Source: CAIUPE01 sp037131735 (GTDB lineage Bacteria; Pseudomonadota; Alphaproteobacteria; Rhizobiales; Beijerinckiaceae). From it: a DNA stretch of 64,000 nt. The position numbers and the translations under genes are program-made. The stretch is from assembly GCA_037131735.1 (NCBI GenBank), contig JBAXQM010000004.1:62001-126000 (forward strand), given 5' to 3'. The stretch's first letter is position 1; each line of letters opens with the position of its first letter. This document shows, piece after piece, positions 20,151 to 28,111 of the stretch. The notes under the pieces were generated by a model. The model did not search any database. It was not told the origin of the DNA and saw only the letters and a program-made list of their open reading frames with translations.

Positions 20151-21023
20151 ATGGATGTCGCAACCCGTCTGGAAGTCGAACTCGACCACGCGCTCTCGCG
20201 AGCCGGCGGCTCAGATTGTCCGCCCATTTTAGCCGAAGCCATGCGCTATGCCGTTTTCCCCGGCGGTGCCCGCATCCGCCCGCGCCTGACGCTGGCCGTC
20301 GCGATGGCCTGCGGCGACCCCCTGCCGATCGCGACCGATTCGGGCGCCGCGGCGATTGAACTTCTCCATTGCGCGTCCCTCGTCCATGACGATCTGCCCT
20401 GTTTTGACGCGGCCGATCTCCGGCGCGGCAAACCCTCGGTCCACGCCGCCTATGGCGAGCGGACGGCCGTTTTGGTGGGTGACGCGCTTATTGTTCTGGC
20501 CTTCGAGCAACTGGCGATCCGGCTTGCTCTTCATGGGGACCGGTTGGCGCCTTTGGTCCGGATTATCGGCAGCGCGGTGGGCGGACCGAATGGAATCGCG
20601 GCCGGTCAGGCCTGGGAATGCGAGCCCAAAATCGATCTCGTGAGCTATCAACGGGCCAAAACCGGCGCGCTTTTCGCGGCCTGCACCATGGTGGGCGCGG
20701 CGGCTGCCGGACGCGAGCCGGAGCCCTGGCGGGCGCTTGGCTATGCGATTGGCGAGGCATTTCAGGTCGCGGACGATCTTCGTGACGTCGCGGGATCGGA
20801 GCAGGCGCTTGGCAAACCCGTCGGACAAGACGCAACCCATCACCGCCCGAATGCGGTGGCGGCTTTCGGCTTTGACGGCGCGATGCAACGTTTCGAGGGC
20901 CTTCTGGCTGAGGCCCTCGCAGCGATTCCGCCTTGCCCCGGTGCCGGACCTCTCGCGCATCAGATCGAAGCGGTTTCAAAAAGCCTCGTAACCGGACTGT
21001 CGGCCCGCACGGTCGCGGCCTAA
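20151..21023 (+). CDS. crtE: Geranylgeranyl diphosphate synthase
   Basis: 290 residues from ATG 20151, chosen because GGGGAG lies 8 bases upstream; an in-frame GTG at 20124 is the alternative. First Asp-rich motif DDLPCFD at 80-86 and second DDLRD in the C-terminal half, typical of trans-prenyltransferases. The product GGPP feeds CrtB (phytoene) and BchG (bacteriochlorophyll tail). Base composition is GC-richer than the neighbouring bch genes. First gene of the plus-strand run ending at pufC. Confidence 0.95.
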   Translation: MDVATRLEVELDHALSRAGGSDCPPILAEAMRYAVFPGGARIRPRLTLAVAMACGDPLPIATDSGAAAIELLHCASLVHDDLPCFDAADLRRGKPSVHAAYGERTAVLVGDALIVLAFEQLAIRLALHGDRLAPLVRIIGSAVGGPNGIAAGQAWECEPKIDLVSYQRAKTGALFAACTMVGAAAAGREPEPWRALGYAIGEAFQVADDLRDVAGSEQALGKPVGQDATHHRPNAVAAFGFDGAMQRFEGLLAEALAAIPPCPGAGPLAHQIEAVSKSLVTGLSARTVAA

Positions 21024-21037
21024 ACGGGTCGCTTTCT

Positions 21038-22144
21038 ATGGTGTTCGCGGATATTTGGCGTCGCTGGCGCAATCAAATGATTGCGAGCCCGCGCTTTCAG
21101 GCCTTTGCCGTCGATTTCCCGCTCACCCGCCCGATTGCCCGCGCGCGCTCAAAAGCGCTTTTCGATCTGATCGCGGGCTTCACCTATTCCCAGACACTTG
21201 CCGCCTGCCTCGATCTCGGCCTTTTCGAGAGGTTGGCTCGCGAACCCGCTTCCCTCAATGTTTTGGCCCACGAACTCGGATTTGAACCAAAAAACCTTGA
21301 AAGACTGCTGAAAGCGGCCGTTTCAATTGATCTTTTGGAGACATCCTCCTCCGGTGTCTATGATCTCGGCATCCACGGGGCGGCTTTGCGCGGTAACCCC
21401 TATGTTGTGGGCTTCATCCGCCATCACGCCCTTCTTTATGAAGACCTGCTCGAGCCAATCGGCCTTCTCCGGGGAAGGCCTGACACGGCACTGTCCCGCT
21501 ATTGGGCCTATGCGGGCCAAGGGGAAAACAACCCGGCCGCGCGGAAACAAGTCGCTGATTACACAGCGTTAATGGCTGCTTCCCAGCAAGCAGTGGCCCG
21601 AGAAATCCTCGCGCTCCATGATTTCTCTGATGCCCGTCATCTGATCGATATTGGTGGCAGCAACGGTACCTTCATCGCCGCGGCAGCGGCGCGCTACCCG
21701 AATCTCCGGTTCACGCTCTTCGATCTGCCGGCAGTTGCCGAGATTGCGGCGGAAACCTTTGAAAAACATGGAATTTCCGGTCGGGTAACAATCGCGGCGG
21801 GCTCATTTCTCACGGACGAATTGCAAAAAGGCGCCGATATCGCAACTCTTATTCGGGTTCTCCACGACCATGATGACTACTCGGCTCTGACGATTTTATC
21901 AGCAGCCCGGAGGGTTCTCCCCAAGGGTGGGCGACTGATATTAGCCGAACCCCTGTCAGGCACTCCTGACACGGCGCCCATCATGGATGCCTATTTTGGC
22001 CTCTATTTCGCTGCCATGGGTCAAGGAAAAGCCAGAACCCCCGCCGAAATCGCCGAAATCGGGCGAAAAGCGGGCTTCTCCAAAATCTCATCCCCCAAAA
22101 GCCGGATGCCGCTCCTGACCTCTGTCATAGTTCTCGAACATTGA
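21038..22144 (+). CDS. crtF: Hydroxyneurosporene O-methyltransferase
   Basis: 368 residues from ATG 21038, 14 bp after crtE; the open frame extends upstream into crtE but that part is not family-like. An N-terminal dimerisation/winged-helix region is followed by the SAM-binding motif LIDIGGSNGTFIAAAA and the plant-type O-methyltransferase C-terminus with RVLHDHDD. It methylates the 1-hydroxyl of demethylated carotenoids to give methoxy end groups, as in spirilloxanthin. The final bases form the left edge of the bchC regulatory region. Confidence 0.94.
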   Translation: MVFADIWRRWRNQMIASPRFQAFAVDFPLTRPIARARSKALFDLIAGFTYSQTLAACLDLGLFERLAREPASLNVLAHELGFEPKNLERLLKAAVSIDLLETSSSGVYDLGIHGAALRGNPYVVGFIRHHALLYEDLLEPIGLLRGRPDTALSRYWAYAGQGENNPAARKQVADYTALMAASQQAVAREILALHDFSDARHLIDIGGSNGTFIAAAAARYPNLRFTLFDLPAVAEIAAETFEKHGISGRVTIAAGSFLTDELQKGADIATLIRVLHDHDDYSALTILSAARRVLPKGGRLILAEPLSGTPDTAPIMDAYFGLYFAAMGQGKARTPAEIAEIGRKAGFSKISSPKSRMPLLTSVIVLEH

Positions 22145-22158
22145 CGGGGGATAAGAAA

Positions 22159-22202
22159 TGTCATGTTCTATTGACGTTTGATTATGTCATAGTAAAGTGA
22201 CA
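22159..22202 (+). promoter_or_regulatory. Tandem PpsR operator upstream of bchC
   Basis: 22159-22176 reads TGTCATGTTCTATTGACG (one base off) and 22185-22202 reads TGTCATAGTAAAGTGACA (perfect TGT-N12-ACA), separated by 8 bp. Tandem CrtJ/PpsR sites before bchC are the best-studied PpsR target in Rhodobacter, so this is the reference site for judging the others in this window. Confidence 0.75.
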
Positions 22203-22257
22203 CTTCAGACAGGTTCAGGAGGCTTCATCTGGCCTCACTCTGTCGGGGGGAATCGTG

Positions 22258-23199
22258 ATGGAAACTCAAGCCATCGTCCTGGAAAAGCCAGGTGACCTGG
22301 CCCTTCGCACCGTCGCACTTACGAGCGGCGGTCCTGACGCGATTCAAGTCGATGTTGAATGGAGCGGGATCAGTACGGGCACTGAAAAGCTGCTCTGGTC
22401 TGGCAAAATGCCGCCCTTCCCCGGCCTCGCTTATCCCCTTGTTCCCGGTTACGAAACGGTTGGCCGCGTCACCAAAGCCCCCAAAGGTGTCGGCCTCTCA
22501 GAAGGTGACCGCGTTTTTGTGCCCGGCGCCAATTGCTATCAGGATGTGCGCGGTCTTTTCGGCGGTGCTGCCAAACATCTAATCGTTCCCGCTGCGCGCG
22601 TTGTAAAACTCGATCAATCATTTGATGATCGTGGAGTTTTGATTGCGCTCGCAGCGACCGCCTATCACGCGATTGCTGGTGAAGGCGCAACAATTCCAGA
22701 ACTCATTATCGGTCACGGCATTGTTGGGCGTTTGATAGCCCGCATTGCTGTTGCTCTCGGCGCAGAGGCCCCTATCGTTTGGGAAAAAAATACAACGCGT
22801 CGCGATGGAGCATTGGGTTACACCGTCGTTGATCCATCTGATGATCCGCGTCGTGATTATCATGCGATTTGCGATGCAAGCGGTGATCCATCCTTGCTCG
22901 ATACACTGATCGCACGTTTGGCAAAGCGCGGTGAGATCACACTCGCAGGCTTTTACGAAACGCCTTTGTCATTCACATTCCCGCCTGCCTTCATGCGTGA
23001 AGCGCGCTTCCGCGTTGCCGCGGAATGGGCGCGCACGGATATTGATGCTGTGATGGATTTGATCCTGAGCGGCAAGCTTTCACTCGAAGGCCTCGTGACC
23101 AATCATGCTACACCGCATGAAGCACCCGAAGCCTATCGCACGGCCTTTACCGATCCCACCTGTCTCAAAATGATTCTCGATTGGAGAGAAGCTGCATGA
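22258..23199 (+). CDS. bchC: Bacteriochlorophyllide a dehydrogenase (3-hydroxyethyl oxidation)
   Basis: 313 residues of zinc-less medium-chain dehydrogenase type, starting at ATG 22258 (an in-frame GTG lies 3 bp earlier). The N-terminal GroES-like region has YPLVPGYETVGRV and the C-terminal half is a Rossmann domain (IIGHGIVGRL). It oxidises the C3 hydroxyethyl to acetyl, the last ring modification before tail attachment. It overlaps bchX by ATGA. Confidence 0.96.
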   Translation: METQAIVLEKPGDLALRTVALTSGGPDAIQVDVEWSGISTGTEKLLWSGKMPPFPGLAYPLVPGYETVGRVTKAPKGVGLSEGDRVFVPGANCYQDVRGLFGGAAKHLIVPAARVVKLDQSFDDRGVLIALAATAYHAIAGEGATIPELIIGHGIVGRLIARIAVALGAEAPIVWEKNTTRRDGALGYTVVDPSDDPRRDYHAICDASGDPSLLDTLIARLAKRGEITLAGFYETPLSFTFPPAFMREARFRVAAEWARTDIDAVMDLILSGKLSLEGLVTNHATPHEAPEAYRTAFTDPTCLKMILDWREAA

Positions 23200-24194
23200 C
23201 TGCGATCGAAATCAATCACGCTTTGAAATCTGGCCTTCGCTCTGAAGCGGCAATCGAACCTGATCCCGTTCACACAGGCGAAGTGAAAAAAGAAACGCAA
23301 GTCATTGCCATTTACGGCAAGGGCGGCATTGGCAAAAGCTTCACACTCGCCAATCTCTCTTACATGATGGCACAAACCGGCAAGCGCGTTTTGCTCATCG
23401 GATGCGATCCAAAAAGTGATACAACATCACTTTTGTTTGGTGGTCGCGCTTGCCCCACAATTATCGAAACATCGGCCAAGAAAAAATTGGCAGGCGATGA
23501 AGTAAGCATCGGTGATGTGTGCTTCAAACGCGATGGCGTGTTTGCGATGGAACTCGGCGGACCCGAAGTCGGTCGTGGTTGCGGTGGACGCGGCATCATT
23601 CACGGTTTCGAGCTTTTAGAAAAACTCGGCTTCCATGAATGGGGCTTTGATTATGTATTGCTCGACTTCTTGGGCGACGTTGTCTGCGGCGGCTTCGGCC
23701 TGCCGATTGCCCGCGACATGTGCCAGAAAGTGATCATTGTCGGATCGAATGATCTGCAATCGCTTTATGTCGCCAACAATGTCTGCTCAGCCGTTGAATA
23801 TTTCCGTAAGCTCGGCGGCAATGTTGGTGTCGCCGGTATCGTCATCAACAAAGATGACGGCACGGGTGAAGCGCAAGCTTTTGCTGACGCGGTTGGCATT
23901 CCGGTTCTCGCGGCTATTCCGCAGAACGAAGATATTCGCCGCAAGAGTGCGAATTACGAGATCATCGGCAAGCCGGGTGGCGAATGGGCGAGCCTGTTTG
24001 AAGCGCTCTCTGACAATGTCGTGAGTGCGCCTCCTGTGCGTCCAACGCCTCTGGATCAGGATGGACTCTTGGGACTCTTCGCAGGCGACACCGTCGGCCG
24101 CGATGTTGTTCTCTTGCCAGCCTCTCAAGAAGATATGCGCGGTGGTATCGCGCAATCAAATGTCTCTCTCGAAGTTGTCTACGACACGGTGTGA
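23196..24194 (+). CDS. bchX: Chlorophyllide a reductase iron protein, subunit X
   Basis: 332 residues, NifH-like: P-loop YGKGGIGKSFT at about 40-50, IGCDPKSDTTSLLFGG, and the [4Fe-4S] cysteines in GRGCGGRGI and GDVVCGGFG. It delivers ATP-driven electrons to BchYZ, which reduces ring B to give the bacteriochlorin. The start at 23196 lies in the ATGA overlap with bchC; its TGA overlaps the bchY start. Confidence 0.97.
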   Translation: MTAIEINHALKSGLRSEAAIEPDPVHTGEVKKETQVIAIYGKGGIGKSFTLANLSYMMAQTGKRVLLIGCDPKSDTTSLLFGGRACPTIIETSAKKKLAGDEVSIGDVCFKRDGVFAMELGGPEVGRGCGGRGIIHGFELLEKLGFHEWGFDYVLLDFLGDVVCGGFGLPIARDMCQKVIIVGSNDLQSLYVANNVCSAVEYFRKLGGNVGVAGIVINKDDGTGEAQAFADAVGIPVLAAIPQNEDIRRKSANYEIIGKPGGEWASLFEALSDNVVSAPPVRPTPLDQDGLLGLFAGDTVGRDVVLLPASQEDMRGGIAQSNVSLEVVYDTV

Positions 24195-25738
24195 TGGACA
24201 TGAATGATAAACCCATGACAAAAGGACAGGCTGGCGCGGATCCAACATCCGCCGCTCCCGCGCTTGCGGGCCTTTCTTGTCATGGCGGCAAGGAAGAATT
24301 GCAGAAGGCCGCTGCCGCAGCCGGCAAAAGCGAGATTCTCAATCGCTACAAAGAAGACTATCCGCTAGGGCCGCATGATCAGCCGCAAAGCATGTGTCCT
24401 GCGTTCGGATCGCTTCGCGTCGGTTTACGCATGCGTCGGACAGCAACCATTCTTTCTGGCTCGGCCTGCTGCGTGTATGGCCTCACCTTTACATCGCATT
24501 TCTATGGCGCGCGTCGCAGCGTCGGTTATGTGCCGTTCAATTCCGAAACGCTCGTAACCGGCAAGCTCTTCGAAGATATTCGCGATGCGGTCTTCAAACT
24601 CGCCGATCCCGAACAATACGACACCATCGTCATCACAAATCTCTGCGTACCAACGGCATCGGGGGTTCCGCTGCAATTGCTGCCGAAAGAGATCAATGGT
24701 GTGCGCATCATCGGCATTGATGTGCCGGGCTTTGGCGTGCCCACCCATGCAGAAGCCAAAGACATTCTCTCCGGCGCGATGTTGAAATATGCCGCGAATG
24801 AAATTCGTCAGGGCCCTGTTGCTGCGCCACGCGCTGGCAAAGCCAAACTACCGACAATTACGCTGCTTGGTGAAATGTTCCCGGCTGATCCGGTTGTGAT
24901 CGGTCGTTTGCTTGAGCCGATGGGCCTTGGTGTTGGCCCCGTTGTGCCTGTACGCGAATGGCGTGAACTCTTTGCCGCCTTCGATTGTGCGGCAGTGGCC
25001 GCAATCCATCCATTTTATACAGCATCAATTCGTGAATTTGAATCAGCGGGTCGTAAAGTTGTTGGTTCGGCACCTGTTGGGCATGATGGCACAGCGGAAT
25101 GGTTGGCTGCGATTGGTCAAGCCGCCGGTGTCTCATCCGACAAAATCGCGGCCGCTCAGAATGCAATTCTTCCGGCTATTCGCGGCGCTCTTGCCGCAAA
25201 ACCGATCAAGGGTCGCATCACAGTTTCAGGCTATGAAGGCTCTGAACTTCTTGTTGCACGCTTGCTCGTGGAGAGCGGTGCGGACGTGCCTTATGTCGGC
25301 ACCGCTTGCCCGAAGACACAATGGTCAGATGCTGATCGCCATTGGCTCGAAGCACGCGGCGTCGCGATCAATTACCGCGCCTCGCTCGAAGATGATGTCG
25401 CAGCTGTTCTGCATTTCAAGCCCGATCTCGCGATTGGCACAACACCGGTTGTCCAGAAGGCGAAAGAACTTTCGATTCCTTCGCTCTATTTCACCAATCT
25501 CATTTCAGCACGGCCTTTGATGGGCCCCGCGGGTGCGGGCTCGCTCGCTGATGTGATCAATGCCGCGATTGGTAACAAAGCGCGCTTCGATGCGATGAGC
25601 GAATTCTTTGATGGCGTGGGTCGTGGACCGAATGCCGGCGTGTGGGAAGATGTGCCGCGCGACCATCCGGAATTCCGCGCGAAATATCAGGCGATGCTCG
25701 CTGCACGCGCCAAGGCGGAGGAGTCGACCGCAACATGA
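24194..25738 (+). CDS. bchY: Chlorophyllide a reductase subunit Y
   Basis: About 514 residues of the NifD-like catalytic subunit. Early cysteines (GLSCHGGKEE, SMCPAFGSLR, SGSACCVYG) are placed like the [4Fe-4S] ligands of the COR complex. The start is ATG 24194 in a TGATG overlap with bchX; a GTG at 24191 is equally possible. Works with BchZ and BchX on chlorophyllide a. Confidence 0.96.
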   Translation: MDMNDKPMTKGQAGADPTSAAPALAGLSCHGGKEELQKAAAAAGKSEILNRYKEDYPLGPHDQPQSMCPAFGSLRVGLRMRRTATILSGSACCVYGLTFTSHFYGARRSVGYVPFNSETLVTGKLFEDIRDAVFKLADPEQYDTIVITNLCVPTASGVPLQLLPKEINGVRIIGIDVPGFGVPTHAEAKDILSGAMLKYAANEIRQGPVAAPRAGKAKLPTITLLGEMFPADPVVIGRLLEPMGLGVGPVVPVREWRELFAAFDCAAVAAIHPFYTASIREFESAGRKVVGSAPVGHDGTAEWLAAIGQAAGVSSDKIAAAQNAILPAIRGALAAKPIKGRITVSGYEGSELLVARLLVESGADVPYVGTACPKTQWSDADRHWLEARGVAINYRASLEDDVAAVLHFKPDLAIGTTPVVQKAKELSIPSLYFTNLISARPLMGPAGAGSLADVINAAIGNKARFDAMSEFFDGVGRGPNAGVWEDVPRDHPEFRAKYQAMLAARAKAEESTAT

Positions 25739-25784
25739 CGGCTCTTCACCAACTTCATTCATTCTTGATCGGAGGAGCTTGCTG

Positions 25785-27227
25785 ATGCTGGTTCTCGATC
25801 ATGATCGCGCAGGCGGCTATTGGGGCTCCGTTTATGTGTTCACCGCCATTAAAGGCTTGCAGGTGATCATCGACGGTCCTGTCGGCTGTGAAAATCTGCC
25901 GGTGACATCGGTGTTGCATTACACCGATGCGCTGCCGCCGCATGAATTGCCGATCGTTGTCACCGGACTTGGCGAAGAAGAGCTCGGCCAACACGGCACC
26001 GAAGCGGCAATGAAGCGTGCGCATAAAACGCTTGATCCCGGTTTGCCGAGTGTTGTGGTCACCGGTTCGATTGCCGAAATGATTGGCGGCGGCGTGACAC
26101 CGCAAGGCACCGGCATTCAACGCTTTCTTCCGCGCACCATCGATGAAGATCAATGGCAGAGCGCGGATCGTGCGCTTGTGTGGCTCTGGACTGAATTTGG
26201 CGCGAAGAAAAAGATCGTTCCGCCTGCACCGAAGCGCAAAGAAGGCGAAAAGCCCCGCGTCAATTTGATTGGCACGATCTATGGCACCTTCAACTCTCCC
26301 TCAGATCTCGCGGAGATCCGCCGCCTTGTTGAAGGTATCGGCGCCGAAGTGAATATGACCTTCCCGCTCGGGAGCCATCTTGCTGATGTGCAGAAGCTCA
26401 CTAATGCTGAAGCCAATATCAATCTCTATCGTGAATTCGGGTCAAAGCTTTGCGAAAAGCTTGATCGTCCCTGGTTGCAAGCGCCAATTGGCCTTCATTC
26501 AACAACAAAATTCCTGCGCGCTTTAGGTGAAATTCTCGGTCTTGATCCGGAACCCTTTATCGAGCGCGAAAAACACACCACCATCAAGCCGCTTTGGGAT
26601 TTGTGGCGTTCAGTGACGCAAGATTTCTTCGGCACGGCGAGTTTCGCCGTTGTTGCAAATGAAACCTATACGCGTGGTCTGAAACATTTCCTCGAAGACG
26701 AAATGGGTCTGCCTTGCGCTTTTGCGGTTCCACGCAAATCAGGCGGCAAGACGGACAATGAAGCGATCCGGCAACTCGTGAAAGAGAAAGCGCCGCTGAT
26801 CATCTTCGGCAGTTACAATGAGAATATGTATCTTGCGGAAGCGGGCGGGCGCGGTGTCTATATTCCGGCGTCATTCCCCGGCGCGATTATTCGCCGCCAT
26901 ACCGGCACGCCTTTCATGGGTTATTCGGGCGCGACTTATCTCATTCAGGAAATCTGCAACGCGCTCTTCAATGCGCTCTTCAATATTTTGCCGCTCGGCA
27001 CCGATATGGATCGCGTTGAAGCGACACCGGTGAAAGAGCGCGAAGATCTCGTCTGGGACGATGACGCGCATCAAGCGCTGGAAGCCATCGTTGAAAAAGA
27101 ACCCGTTCTTATTCGCATCTCCGCAGCAAAGAGATTGCGTGATGGTGCCGAACGTCTCGCCCGCAAGGGCCAAAGCGGACGTGTCGGTATCGATGATGTT
27201 CACAAAGCGCGGAAGGAGTTCGCCTGA
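25785..27227 (+). CDS. bchZ: Chlorophyllide a reductase subunit Z
   Basis: 480 residues, the NifK-like partner of BchY, starting at ATG 25785 with GGAGGAG 8 bases upstream; the frame is open further upstream into bchY. N-terminal DRAGGYWGSVYVF and the cysteine-bearing VDGPVGCENLPVT-like region identify the family. It completes the bchXYZ set before the puf operon, the usual alphaproteobacterial order. Confidence 0.97.
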   Translation: MLVLDHDRAGGYWGSVYVFTAIKGLQVIIDGPVGCENLPVTSVLHYTDALPPHELPIVVTGLGEEELGQHGTEAAMKRAHKTLDPGLPSVVVTGSIAEMIGGGVTPQGTGIQRFLPRTIDEDQWQSADRALVWLWTEFGAKKKIVPPAPKRKEGEKPRVNLIGTIYGTFNSPSDLAEIRRLVEGIGAEVNMTFPLGSHLADVQKLTNAEANINLYREFGSKLCEKLDRPWLQAPIGLHSTTKFLRALGEILGLDPEPFIEREKHTTIKPLWDLWRSVTQDFFGTASFAVVANETYTRGLKHFLEDEMGLPCAFAVPRKSGGKTDNEAIRQLVKEKAPLIIFGSYNENMYLAEAGGRGVYIPASFPGAIIRRHTGTPFMGYSGATYLIQEICNALFNALFNILPLGTDMDRVEATPVKEREDLVWDDDAHQALEAIVEKEPVLIRISAAKRLRDGAERLARKGQSGRVGIDDVHKARKEFA

Positions 27228-27283
27228 TGGCTCGCCCCTTCGCGCATCAATTCCGATTTCTCGTGAGACAGGAAGGAGCCTGA
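27227..27283 (+). CDS. Possible 18-codon mini-ORF between bchZ and pufQ
   Basis: An ATG in a TGATG overlap with the bchZ stop opens an 18-codon frame (MARPFAHQFRFLVRQEGA) whose stop is 2 bases before the pufQ ATG; the pufQ Shine-Dalgarno GGAAGGAG lies inside it. It could keep ribosomes running from bchZ to pufQ or act as a leader. It is short enough to be chance. Confidence 0.25.
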   Translation: MARPFAHQFRFLVRQEGA

Positions 27284-27285
27284 TC

Positions 27286-27498
27286 ATGTCGATGACCAGA
27301 ACCGACAAGAACCAGACACGGCTTGAATATAATCTCGTGTTTTATGCCGTTTATCCGATCTTCCTTGTCGCTGTTGCGTTCTCGCGTTTGTTGCCCCGCG
27401 CTTCGCGCTGGTCAGTGAGCGCGCGCGACGATGGCAAATCCATCTTCAAGGTCGCACGCATTGCGACACTGAATTCAATTCCGTTCGCCTTCATGTGA
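27286..27498 (+). CDS. pufQ: PufQ, bacteriochlorophyll-related puf leader protein
   Basis: 70 residues with one central hydrophobic helix (LVFYAVYPIFLVAVAFSRLL) preceded by an EYN segment, as in PufQ. The known family is needed for normal bacteriochlorophyll levels and may carry pigment intermediates. The identification rests on size, topology and position between bchZ and pufB; sequence conservation in PufQ is low. Confidence 0.8.
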   Translation: MSMTRTDKNQTRLEYNLVFYAVYPIFLVAVAFSRLLPRASRWSVSARDDGKSIFKVARIATLNSIPFAFM

Positions 27499-27513
27499 GG
27501 TGAGCGTCCTGCC

Positions 27514-27602
27514 ATTCATCTCTGTCGCAAGACAGAAATGAATATCCACCAAAAAATTTCGCAAGAAATTTGAGGTGGCCTGCGCCGCGAGGGTTGTCGC
27601 GG
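27514..27602 (+). other. Three consecutive RNA hairpins between pufQ and pufB
   Basis: Hairpin 1 (27514-27543): ATTCAT-C-TCTGTC, loop GCAA, GACAGA-A-ATGAAT. Hairpin 2 (27546-27578): CCACC and AAATTTC arms around a GCAA loop. Hairpin 3 (27585-27602): CCGCGA, loop GGGTTG, TCGCGG. No U-tract follows, so these are not intrinsic terminators. They probably shape 5'-end processing or stability of the pufBA message. The two GNRA tetraloops indicate folded RNA. Confidence 0.65.
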
Positions 27603-27643
27603 TAACGGGTTCCAGCAATGGGCCCTCAGCCGGAGTTTCCGAT

Positions 27644-27796
27644 ATGGCTGATCACAAGAGCCCGCTCAATTCGAGCGGTCTTTCCGAGGCGGAAGCCAAG
27701 GAATATCATAGCATGTTCATGTCCAGCACCATTGCTTACGTGGTTGTGGCGATTATCGCTCACTTCCTCGTTTGGCAGTGGCGGCCTTGGTTCTGA
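27644..27796 (+). CDS. pufB: Light-harvesting complex 1 beta chain
   Basis: 50 residues: polar N-terminus (MADHKSPLNSSGLSEAEAKE), conserved upstream His in EYHSMF, one transmembrane helix, and the bacteriochlorophyll-ligand His in IIAHFLVW followed by the C-terminal W-RPWF. It forms the LH1 ring with PufA around the reaction centre. GGAG lies before the ATG, just after the hairpin region. Confidence 0.95.
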   Translation: MADHKSPLNSSGLSEAEAKEYHSMFMSSTIAYVVVAIIAHFLVWQWRPWF

Positions 27797-27811
27797 CGGG
27801 AGGATTCTAAC

Positions 27812-27988
27812 ATGTGGCGCATTTGGCTGATGTTCGACCCCCGCAGAACGCTTGTCGCACTTACTGTGTGGCTGGCTGTTCTTGCGCTCCTCATTCACTT
27901 CATCCTTCTTTCGACGGCCAAGTACAATTGGATCGAAGGCAAGAAGGCTGCAGCTTTGGATGTGGCTGTGACCGAGATGATTGGCTAA
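27812..27988 (+). CDS. pufA: Light-harvesting complex 1 alpha chain
   Basis: 58 residues, starting MWRIWLMFDPRRTL, the near-universal PufA N-terminus. One transmembrane helix carries the bacteriochlorophyll-ligand His (ALLIHFILLST), and the tail KYNWIEG follows. It begins 16 bp after pufB with GGGAGG as ribosome-binding site. It pairs with PufB as the LH1 heterodimer. No pufX-like gene follows pufM here. Confidence 0.96.
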   Translation: MWRIWLMFDPRRTLVALTVWLAVLALLIHFILLSTAKYNWIEGKKAAALDVAVTEMIG

Positions 27989-28009
27989 CCCCAATCCTTT
28001 CTCACAATC

Positions 28010-28049
28010 GTGGACGGGATAGAACGCATTGGGCGTCTATTCCGTCCAC
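28010..28049 (+). other. Strong intercistronic hairpin between pufA and pufL
   Basis: The arms GTGGACGG (28010-28017) and CCGTCCAC (28042-28049) pair perfectly, and ATAG/CTAT and ACGC/GCGT extend the stem to about 16 bp around a 5-nt loop. There is no U-run. Known in Rhodobacter: a stem-loop at this place blocks 3' decay, so pufBA mRNA outlives pufLM and LH1 is made in excess over the reaction centre. Confidence 0.8.
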
Positions 28050-28111
28050 TTCTCACCTCACTTGTTTTTTCTTCCCATCGCAACGGCCACGGCCGAGACG
28101 GAGATTCCGGG

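Noticed and set aside
20229..20960. 243-codon minus-strand frame opposite crtE
   Set aside because: Arg/His-rich translation without domains; crtE on the plus strand explains the region.
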